Source: an uncultured Oxalobacter sp. (GTDB lineage: Bacteria; Pseudomonadota; Gammaproteobacteria; Burkholderiales; Burkholderiaceae_D). From it: a DNA stretch of 5,085 nt. The DNA is taken from NCBI GenBank assembly GCA_905202055.1, contig CAJKQK010000103.1, positions 1-5,085 of the forward strand. The letters run 5' to 3'. A model generated the notes under the pieces. The model searched no databases, was not told the DNA's origin, and saw only the letters and a list, made by a program, of their open reading frames with translations. A program made the translations under genes and the position numbers. Positions 1-5,085 of the stretch are shown one piece after another; the first letter of the stretch is position 1, and every line of letters starts with the position of its first letter.

Positions 1-39
1 ATACAATTCATAAATCGTAGAAAAATTTTATAATTAACT
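1..39. other. A+T-rich spacer downstream of ispF
   Basis: This is the sequence beyond the ispF stop codon up to the window edge. It is strongly A+T-rich. It holds short self-complementary A/T tracts (AAATTT at 23-28 can pair with the same string at 42-47, just inside ispF), but no G+C-rich stem followed by a T run. I therefore see no convincing intrinsic terminator and no gene here. The ispDF transcript may end here or continue past the window edge. Confidence 0.5.
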
Positions 40-528
40 TTAAATTTGAAATAATAACACCACCGCTTCGGCAGCAATCCCTTCTTCCCTGCCCAGATAA
101 CCCAGCCTTTCATTCGTCTTGGCCTTGACACTGACCTGTGAAACAGCCACATCCAGATCATTTGCGATATTGGCGGCCATCGATGCGATATGTGGTGCCA
201 TTTTCGGTGCCTGTGCAATGATCGTGGAATCGACGTTCCCGACGATATAACCATGAGTTTTGACCAGTCTCACCGCTTCCTTAAGCAACACACGGGAGTC
301 CGCCCCTCTGTAACGCTCGTCCGTATCCGGAAAATGCTTGCCGATATCGCCCAGTGCCAGCGCGCCCAGCAAGGCATCGGTAATCGCATGAAGCAGGACA
401 TCTGCATCAGAATGCCCTTTCAAGCCTTTTGCATGCGGAATGTCCACACCACCGATAATCATCTTGCGACCTTCAACCAACGTATGACAATCGTAACCCT
501 GTCCAATCCTGAAAGCTAAATGGCTCAT
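40..528 (-). CDS. ispF: 2-C-methyl-D-erythritol 2,4-cyclodiphosphate synthase (IspF)
   Basis: IspF is the cytosolic MEP-pathway enzyme that cyclises 4-diphosphocytidyl-methylerythritol 2-phosphate to MEcPP with release of CMP; the family works as a metal-dependent homotrimer. The 162-residue product has the family's usual length and reads as IspF from end to end. The N-terminal RIGQGYDCH motif supplies metal ligands D13 and H15, and the third ligand is H47 in the GHSDADVLLHAITDA block (38-52). ALGDIGKHFPDTD (58-70), the NVD-TIIAQAPKM block (98-110) and KTNERLGYLGREEGIAAEAV (137-156, with T138 and E140 of the CDP-binding site) follow. The ATG at 528-526 lies six codons before the conserved RIG, and a weak AGAAG Shine-Dalgarno-like stretch sits 5 nt upstream. 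It follows ispD by 31 bp on the same strand, so co-transcription is likely. It is a separate gene, not an IspDF fusion as in many Alphaproteobacteria. No missing residue or frameshift is seen. Confidence 0.97.
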   Translation of the reverse strand: MSHLAFRIGQGYDCHTLVEGRKMIIGGVDIPHAKGLKGHSDADVLLHAITDALLGALALGDIGKHFPDTDERYRGADSRVLLKEAVRLVKTHGYIVGNVDSTIIAQAPKMAPHIASMAANIANDLDVAVSQVSVKAKTNERLGYLGREEGIAAEAVVLLFQI

Positions 529-559
529 TTTTTCTTCTTTTTAATGGATATATTTTTAT
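529..559 (-). promoter_or_regulatory. ispD-ispF spacer with weak ispF ribosome binding site
   Basis: This 31-bp A+T-rich gap lies between the ispD stop and the ispF start. Read on the minus strand it ends in a purine run with AGAAG (538-534) placed 5 nt before the ispF ATG, a plausible weak Shine-Dalgarno site. No terminator hairpin is visible. That, with the short distance, supports one ispD-ispF transcript. Confidence 0.5.
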
Positions 560-1306
560 TCAAAACAGCTTTTTTTGCACGCCGGTATCGACCGACATGA
601 ACAATTCGATCAGTGGCAAATCATCCGGCCTCGTAATCTTGGAATTGCACAGATGGCCCTCAACCAGTTTCGGAACCTGTCCCATCGCTTCGATGGCACT
701 CGCCTCATCGGTCACGTCCGACTGTTTTTCAAGTGCATCCGTTAAAACGGCATAAGGAAACATCTGCGGCGTCTGTGCCAGCCACAAACCTTCCCGTGAA
801 ATCGTCTGGACACCTTCTTCCGTCTGCTTTTTGACCGTATCCACTACAGGCAAGGCCAGCAAGCCACCGATGTCCTCCGGCCCGATCGTCTCGATCAGCT
901 TGCATACCAGATCAGGTGTCAGTCCCGGACGCGCTGCATCGTGAACCAGAATCCAGTCCTTCGGTGCGCATTCCAGAAAAAGTGCATGCAGGCCGTTCAG
1001 AACGGAATCACGGCGCGTGTTTCCCCCACAACGCAGAAAACGGACACGACCGACGTCCCATTTCGGAGACGAAGCGATAAAATCATCCACCCATTCATCT
1101 TCAGGGCTGACGACAACAAATACACTTTCAATCCTGTCACAGGCCACAAACGCTTCAATCGTATGCTGCAAGACCGGTTTTCCCTGAAGGAAAAGATATT
1201 GCTTCGGGCAATCCACACCCATACGGCTGCCGACACCTGCGGCGGGAATCAGTGCGAAATAACGTGCTGCAACTTCATTGGCATTCGTCAAAGCCATAAG
1301 ATCCAT
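560..1306 (-). CDS. ispD: 2-C-methyl-D-erythritol 4-phosphate cytidylyltransferase (IspD)
   Basis: IspD joins MEP and CTP to give 4-diphosphocytidyl-2-C-methylerythritol and pyrophosphate in the cytosol, two steps before IspF. The product is a single nucleotidyltransferase (GT-A-like) domain of 248 residues. The nucleotide-binding loop PAAGVGSRM (21-29) is followed by PKQY (34-37). By alignment from memory to E. coli IspD, R28 and K35 match catalytic R20 and K27. LVHDAARP (120-127) carries the metal-site D123. PVVDTVKK (153-160) contains T157. R171 in SREGLW and K223 in NSKITRPDD match MEP-binding R157 and K213. QTPQMF (178-183) and TDEASAIE (199-206) are also typical. The start is not certain: ATG codons at 1306-1304 and 1297-1295 are both in frame, neither has a strong ribosome binding site, and the shorter form would have 245 residues. 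Conserved sequence begins near residue 16, so either start leaves the enzyme complete. It is the first gene of the ispD-ispF unit and is divergent from mfd. Confidence 0.96.
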   Translation of the reverse strand: MDLMALTNANEVAARYFALIPAAGVGSRMGVDCPKQYLFLQGKPVLQHTIEAFVACDRIESVFVVVSPEDEWVDDFIASSPKWDVGRVRFLRCGGNTRRDSVLNGLHALFLECAPKDWILVHDAARPGLTPDLVCKLIETIGPEDIGGLLALPVVDTVKKQTEEGVQTISREGLWLAQTPQMFPYAVLTDALEKQSDVTDEASAIEAMGQVPKLVEGHLCNSKITRPDDLPLIELFMSVDTGVQKKLF

Positions 1307-1328
1307 CCATCCCGTGAAGCAAAAATGA

Positions 1329-1347
1329 AGCGGCGCAAAAAGCCGCT
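1329..1347. repeat. Short perfect hairpin in the ispD upstream region
   Basis: AGCGGC (1329-1334) and GCCGCT (1342-1347) are perfect inverted arms around a 7-nt loop, GCAAAAA. On the minus strand the hairpin is followed, after TCA (1328-1326), by five T residues (1325-1321), so it looks a little like an intrinsic terminator or attenuator placed 22 nt before the ispD ATG. The stem is short and the T run is displaced. It could equally be a protein-binding palindrome next to the plus-strand TATAAT, or chance. Confidence 0.45.
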
Positions 1348-1351
1348 ATCG

Positions 1352-1357
1352 TTTATA
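1352..1357 (-). promoter_or_regulatory. Candidate -10 box for ispD
   Basis: On the minus strand this reads TATAAA, five of six matches to the sigma-70 -10 consensus, about 45 nt upstream of the ispD ATG. A second candidate, TACAAT (minus strand, 1375-1370), lies further upstream. Use of TATAAA would start transcription inside the 1329-1347 hairpin, while use of TACAAT would put the whole hairpin in the leader. Neither has a good -35 box at 16-18 bp, so the call is tentative. Confidence 0.25.
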
Positions 1358-1359
1358 AT
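1354..1359 (+). promoter_or_regulatory. Candidate -10 box for mfd
   Basis: A perfect TATAAT on the plus strand lies 65 bp upstream of the mfd ATG. The sequence 17 bp upstream is CGGCGC, inside the hairpin, and does not resemble a -35 box, so the promoter would be weak or activator-dependent. A TATAAT in an A+T-rich spacer can also occur by chance. It overlaps the minus-strand TATAAA, so the two promoters would compete if both are real. Confidence 0.3.
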
Positions 1360-1424
1360 TCCAGACTTGATTGTAATCTGAAACAGGACAATTGGCTTTC
1401 CCCTGAAGTCATCTTTTTGCGTCA

Positions 1425-4400
1425 ATGCCTCTCGATCTCAAGAAATTTCTTCCCCGTCCCGGACAACGTTACGCGATGCCAGCCCTTCACGGCTCGGCAG
1501 ATGCCCTTGTGCTTGCAAAAGCCGCACAGGATCTGAAATCGCGCCAGCAAATGCTGGTCGCCATCGTGGCCAACGCTTCCGACGCACGACGCCTGCTGGA
1601 AGAAATTCCCTGGTTTTCAGGTGAGACGGAAGAACCCTTGCGCTGCCACTTGCTGCCCGACTGGGAAACCTTGCCATACGACTCGTTTTCCCCGCATCAG
1701 GATCTGGTCTCCCAACGGCTGGCCACGCTCTACGAAGTGTCCAACGGACGTTGTGACGTTCTGCTCGTCCCGGCCTCGACCGCCCTCTTGCGCATTGCGC
1801 CGCCCGCTTTTCTCGCGGCACACACCTTTTATTTCAAACAGGGTGAAACGCTCGATGAAGAAAAACTCAAGTCCCAATTGACGATTGCCGGATACAACCA
1901 TGTTTCGCAAGTCATGTCGCCCGGTGAATATTCCGTCCGTGGCGGCCTGATCGACCTGTTCCCGATGGGATCGAAACTGCCTTACCGGCTCGACCTGTTC
2001 GGCGACACGATCGAAACCATCCGCACCTTCGATCCGGACAACCAGCGTTCGCTGTATCCGGTAAAGGAAATCCGGATGCTTCCGGGCCATGAATTCCCGA
2101 TGGACGAGAATTCCCGCGCCTTTTTCAGAAGCCGGTGGAGGGAAGTTTTCGAAGGTGATCCGACCCTGTCCGTCATTTATCGCGATATCGCCAGCGGGAT
2201 TGCCTCGGCCGGTATCGAATACTATCTGCCGCTTTTCTTCGAGGAAACGACGACCCTGTTCCGCTACCTGCCTGAAAACGCCATTTTCGCGTTGATCGGT
2301 AATGTCAACGAAGCCTTCCAGCGTTTCTGGGCCGATACGCAATCACGCTACAATTTCCTGAAATCCGATCGTGAACGGCCGCTTCTGGCGCCTGAAAAAC
2401 TGTTTTTGACCAGTGAGGATTTCTTTGTCCTGACACAGCCATATGCCCGCTGGGTGATCCAGACCGACGATGCACCCTCCGAATTGTCAGCCCCGATTCC
2501 CGATGTTTCGGTCAATCGCCGTGCAGACGATCCGCTCGCGAACCTGAGAGCCTGGATCAAGCGTGCAGACAAACGCGTGATGATCTGTGCCGAGTCGCCC
2601 GGACGCAGGGAAACGATGCAGCAGTTTTTCAACGAATACGATTTCAAAGTCACGCCCTGCACCGGTTTTGCCGACTTCGCCACCAGCAGGGAACAGGTGA
2701 TGTTCGGCATTTCGCCTGTCCAGAAAGGTTTTGCGCTGGGTTATGTTTTCGGTGATCTGGCTTTCATTACCGAAACCGAGCTTTATGCCAATTCAGGACG
2801 CCGCGCCGGACGCAAGCGCACCGAAGCCGTCGCCCATATCGAATCCATCGTCCGCGACCTGTCCGAACTGAAAATCGGCGATCCGGTCGTGCACGCCAAT
2901 CACGGCATCGGGCGCTATCGCGGACTGATTACCGTCGATCTGGGTGAAGGTGAAACCGAATTTTTGCATCTGCAATACGCGAAAGATACCAGGCTCTACG
3001 TTCCTGTTTCCCAGCTTCACGTCATTTCCCGTTATGCCGGAACCTCGGCGGATGACGCTCCCCTGCATACGCTGGGATCGGGCCAGTGGGAAAAAGCCAG
3101 GCAGAAAGCCGCACAACAAATCCATGATACCGCCGCCGAGCTGCTGGATTTGTACGCCCGACGTTCCATGCGCAAGGGTTTCCCTTTCCCGCTGACGAAA
3201 AACGATTACGAAGCATTCGCCGACAGTTTCGGTTTCGAGGAAACACCGGATCAGGCTGCCGCCATCGCTTCCGTCATGGAAGACATGACGTCCGACAAAC
3301 CGATGGACCGGCTGATTTGCGGCGATGTCGGTTTCGGTAAAACCGAAGTGGCCTTGCGCGCGGCTTTTATCGCCGTCATGGGCGGCAAACAGGTAGCCCT
3401 GCTGGCACCGACCACCCTGCTGGCCGAACAGCATGCACAGACCTTCCGCGACCGTTTTGCGGACTGGCCTGTCCGTATATCGGAACTATCCCGTTTCCGT
3501 ACCCAGAAACAGGTCAACCAGACGATCAGGGGCATGGAAGACGGCACGGTCGATATCGTTATCGGCACGCACAAGCTCTTGTCCAAAGACGTTTCATTCA
3601 ACCGGCTTGGCCTGATTATCATCGACGAGGAACACCGTTTCGGCGTGCGTCAGAAAGAAGCGTTGAAAGCCATCCGCGCCGAAGTCGATGTCCTGACCCT
3701 GACGGCAACGCCGATTCCGAGAACGCTCGGCATGGCGCTGGACGGCCTGCGCAGCTTTTCGATCATCGCGACCGCCCCCCAGAAACGGCTGGCGATCAAA
3801 ACCTTCGTTCGCTCCGAAAACGATTCCGTCATCCGGGAAGCCTGTATGCGTGAACTCAAACGTGGTGGTCAGGTTTATTTCCTGCACAACGAAGTTGAAA
3901 CGATCGAAAACAGGCGGATCATGCTGGAAAACCTCCTGCCTGAAGCGCGTATTGGCGTCGCCCACGGCCAGATGCATGAACGCGAACTCGAAAAAGTCAT
4001 GCGTGATTTCGTTTCGCACCGCTATAACATCCTGCTGTGCACGACGATTATCGAAACCGGCATTGACGTCCCGAACGCCAATACGATGGTCATGCACCGA
4101 GCCGACAAGTTCGGACTCGCCCAGTTGCACCAGTTGCGTGGCCGGATCGGACGCTCGCACCATCAGGCTTACGCTTACCTGCTGGTCAACGACACACAAA
4201 CCCTGTCCAAACAGGCGCAGCGGCGTCTTGAAGCCATCCGCCAGATGGAAGAACTGGGTAGCGGCTTCTTCCTCGCCATGCACGATCTTGAAATCCGTGG
4301 CGCCGGTGAAGTATTGGGAGAAGAACAGTCCGGTGAAATGGTCGAAATCGGTTTCCAGATGTATTCAGACATGTTGAAGGAAGCTGTCCGCGCCATGAAA

Positions 4401-4883
4401 AAAGGGGAAGAACCGGATTACGACGCACCTTTCACCACGACGACTGAAATCAATCTACATACACCTGCCCTGCTTCCGGGCGACTATTGCCCGGGCGTCA
4501 ATGAACGCCTGTCATTATACAAACGCTTTGCGAATTGCGAAACGCAGGAACAGGTCAACGATCTGCAGGAAGAATTGATCGACCGCTTTGGCAAGCTTCC
4601 CGAACCGGCTCAGGCACTGGTCGAAACCCACCGCTTGCGCATTCAGGCCAAAACTGTCGGCATCATCAAAATCGACGCACACACGGAAGCGGCTGTCATG
4701 CAATTCGTCCCGAATCCGCCAGTCGATGCCATCCGGATTATCGAACTGATCCAGAAAAACAAACATATCCGTCTGAACGGTCCCGAAAAACTGAAAGTCA
4801 CTGCAAAAATGCCGAATCTGGATGCCAGGGTAGCCCAGATCAAGTCTACCATCCGTTCGCTGACGGCCACTCCGAAAAAATAA
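1425..4883 (+). CDS. mfd: Transcription-repair coupling factor (Mfd)
   Basis: Mfd binds RNA polymerase stalled at DNA lesions, pushes it off by ATP-driven translocation along double-stranded DNA, and recruits UvrA for nucleotide excision repair. The 1152 residues match the usual length (about 1150). The N-terminal UvrB-homology module shows LPDWETLPYDSFSP (77-90) and MSPGEYSVRGGLIDLFP (164-180). The RNA-polymerase-interacting (CarD-like) domain begins near IGDPVVHANHGIGRY (484-498). The superfamily 2 translocase core has Walker A GDVGFGKT (633-640, K639), DEEH (734-737), TATPIP (760-765), TGIDVP (878-883) and QLRGRIGR (903-910). The TRG translocation motif follows at about 932-970, with R958 matching E. 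coli R953, and then the C-terminal TRCF domain at about 1007-1105. The ATG at 1425 is the first possible start: an in-frame TGA lies at 1404-1406 with no ATG, GTG or TTG between. No clear Shine-Dalgarno sequence precedes it. The gene is intact, divergent from ispD and convergent with the next gene. Confidence 0.98.
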   Translation: MPLDLKKFLPRPGQRYAMPALHGSADALVLAKAAQDLKSRQQMLVAIVANASDARRLLEEIPWFSGETEEPLRCHLLPDWETLPYDSFSPHQDLVSQRLATLYEVSNGRCDVLLVPASTALLRIAPPAFLAAHTFYFKQGETLDEEKLKSQLTIAGYNHVSQVMSPGEYSVRGGLIDLFPMGSKLPYRLDLFGDTIETIRTFDPDNQRSLYPVKEIRMLPGHEFPMDENSRAFFRSRWREVFEGDPTLSVIYRDIASGIASAGIEYYLPLFFEETTTLFRYLPENAIFALIGNVNEAFQRFWADTQSRYNFLKSDRERPLLAPEKLFLTSEDFFVLTQPYARWVIQTDDAPSELSAPIPDVSVNRRADDPLANLRAWIKRADKRVMICAESPGRRETMQQFFNEYDFKVTPCTGFADFATSREQVMFGISPVQKGFALGYVFGDLAFITETELYANSGRRAGRKRTEAVAHIESIVRDLSELKIGDPVVHANHGIGRYRGLITVDLGEGETEFLHLQYAKDTRLYVPVSQLHVISRYAGTSADDAPLHTLGSGQWEKARQKAAQQIHDTAAELLDLYARRSMRKGFPFPLTKNDYEAFADSFGFEETPDQAAAIASVMEDMTSDKPMDRLICGDVGFGKTEVALRAAFIAVMGGKQVALLAPTTLLAEQHAQTFRDRFADWPVRISELSRFRTQKQVNQTIRGMEDGTVDIVIGTHKLLSKDVSFNRLGLIIIDEEHRFGVRQKEALKAIRAEVDVLTLTATPIPRTLGMALDGLRSFSIIATAPQKRLAIKTFVRSENDSVIREACMRELKRGGQVYFLHNEVETIENRRIMLENLLPEARIGVAHGQMHERELEKVMRDFVSHRYNILLCTTIIETGIDVPNANTMVMHRADKFGLAQLHQLRGRIGRSHHQAYAYLLVNDTQTLSKQAQRRLEAIRQMEELGSGFFLAMHDLEIRGAGEVLGEEQSGEMVEIGFQMYSDMLKEAVRAMKKGEEPDYDAPFTTTTEINLHTPALLPGDYCPGVNERLSLYKRFANCETQEQVNDLQEELIDRFGKLPEPAQALVETHRLRIQAKTVGIIKIDAHTEAAVMQFVPNPPVDAIRIIELIQKNKHIRLNGPEKLKVTAKMPNLDARVAQIKSTIRSLTATPKK

Positions 4884-4917
4884 GGAAATTTTTCAGCCAC
4901 GCAAAACCGGCAGATTT
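4884..4917. other. Convergent spacer after mfd
   Basis: These 34 bp separate the stop codons of mfd and the converging gene. I see no strong G+C-rich hairpin with a T tract on either strand. An A/T stem of six pairs can form between 4874-4879 and 4889-4894, partly inside mfd, and an imperfect CAGCC/GGCAG pairing exists. Both are too weak to call a terminator, so the transcripts may overlap at their 3' ends. Confidence 0.45.
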
Positions 4918-5085
4918 TCAGATATATCGTTCAACGGTTTCATATACAACGACGTCCGGCCTGAATTTCCGGATGACATGCTTCTTGTCCTGAACTGGAA
5001 TCGCATGAGTTATGTAGACAATATCAGAAAACGAAGCGTTGAAAAACGGAGACAAGGCTTCAAAAAAGGAATCGCCGATCACCAC
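4918..5085 (-). CDS. AlgX/AlgJ-like SGNH-fold protein, C-terminal fragment
   Basis: This open frame enters from the right edge and ends at a TGA (4920-4918). It gives 55 residues of a protein whose start is outside the window. The fragment begins VVIGDSFFEALSPFF, then a DIVYITH stretch (21-27), and ends with FRPDVVVYETVERYI (41-55). A GDSF serine motif (S at codon 5070-5068) near the C-terminus, followed by a 'KPDVVI-E-VER-(L/I)' ending, is how I recall the AlgX/AlgJ/DHHW group, in which the SGNH motifs are permuted so that the Asp-His pair precedes the Ser. Known members are periplasmic or membrane-attached and O-acetylate polysaccharides such as alginate, often beside an MBOAT protein (AlgI). 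By hand count the fragment is about 43% G+C, lower than mfd samples (47-60%), which may hint at accessory origin, although 168 bp is little. The acceptor polymer cannot be told. The reading frame is well supported, the family is likely, and the precise function is unknown. Confidence 0.65.
   Translation of the reverse strand: MVIGDSFFEALSPFFNASFSDIVYITHAIPVQDKKHVIRKFRPDVVVYETVERYI

Larger units (their letters stand above)
1334..1421. repeat. Widely spaced 9-bp inverted repeat across the divergent spacer
   Basis: CGCAAAAAG (1334-1342) is the exact reverse complement of CTTTTTGCG (1413-1421); the right arm ends 3 nt before the mfd ATG. The left arm overlaps the loop of the 1329-1347 hairpin, so the two pairings compete. 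GCAAAAA also occurs at 1319-1325. The core is an A tract, so low complexity partly explains the match. Confidence 0.3.
1307..1424. promoter_or_regulatory. Divergent ispD / mfd control region
   Basis: This 118-bp spacer separates the start of ispD (minus) from the start of mfd (plus), so it must hold the promoters for both unless transcription enters from outside. Visible elements are a 6-bp-stem hairpin close to ispD, a perfect TATAAT on the plus strand, TATAAA and TACAAT boxes on the minus strand, and a 9-bp inverted repeat reaching almost to the mfd start. No good TTGACA-like -35 box sits at standard spacing from any of these -10 candidates. The regulator, if any, cannot be named from sequence. 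Confidence 0.7.

Noticed and set aside
23..47. Inverted AAATTT arms at the end of ispF as a terminator
   Set aside because: The arms are purely A/T, six pairs long and separated by 13 nt. This is expected by chance in such A+T-rich sequence.
1362..1380. Possible palindrome CAGA...TCTG in the ispD-mfd spacer
   Set aside because: Only four contiguous pairs plus one beyond a mismatch. It is too short to separate from chance.
1617..2342. A 241-codon open frame on the minus strand inside mfd
   Set aside because: It lies fully within a confidently identified Mfd protein, has no recognisable family motif, and reads as low-complexity shadow sequence (rich in R, G, Q, F) that arises opposite a codon-biased gene.
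2793..3434. A 213-codon open frame on the minus strand inside mfd
   Set aside because: It is antisense to the RNA-polymerase-interacting domain and Walker A region, with no domain signal. It is in the same shadow class as the others.
3594..4283. A 229-codon open frame on the minus strand inside mfd
   Set aside because: It is antisense to the translocase core of Mfd, whose motifs fix the coding frame. It has no recognisable domain or ribosome binding site and is a shadow frame.
4874..4894. Possible terminator hairpin at the end of mfd
   Set aside because: The stem is one G-C pair and five A-T pairs with a 9-nt loop. It is too weak and lacks the G+C-rich stem followed by a T run.
4535..4993. 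A 152-codon plus-strand open frame running past the mfd stop
   Set aside because: It overlaps the C-terminal domain of Mfd in another frame and then runs antisense to the AlgX/AlgJ-like fragment. Its sequence has no family resemblance.

Overview
The window looks like a piece of a Betaproteobacterial chromosome. The best guess is order Burkholderiales, near the Oxalobacteraceae, judged only from how the protein sequences read and from the arrangement of mfd divergent from ispD-ispF; this placement is an inference. Hand counts give about 47-60% G+C in samples of mfd, with clearly A+T-rich spacers.

Layout: ispF (40-528, minus) and ispD (560-1306, minus) form a two-gene unit, read right to left, for the non-mevalonate (MEP) isoprenoid pathway. 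A 118-bp divergent spacer (1307-1424) separates them from mfd (1425-4883, plus), a full-length transcription-repair coupling factor that fills two thirds of the window. After a 34-bp gap, the 3' end of a convergent minus-strand gene enters from the right edge (4918-5085, cut by the window). Its 55 visible codons resemble the C-terminal end of AlgX/AlgJ-type SGNH proteins linked to polysaccharide O-acetylation.

IspD makes CDP-methylerythritol from MEP and CTP. After phosphorylation by IspE (not in the window), IspF cyclises the product to MEcPP. Mfd is functionally unrelated: it removes stalled RNA polymerase at DNA lesions and recruits nucleotide excision repair. It shares only the divergent control region with the isoprenoid genes.

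The three complete genes are intact, have the expected motifs and usual lengths, and are housekeeping genes. I found no RNA gene, mobile element, CRISPR array or new multi-gene system. The points worth a second look are the AlgX/AlgJ-like gene cut by the right edge and some small inverted repeats in the ispD-mfd spacer.
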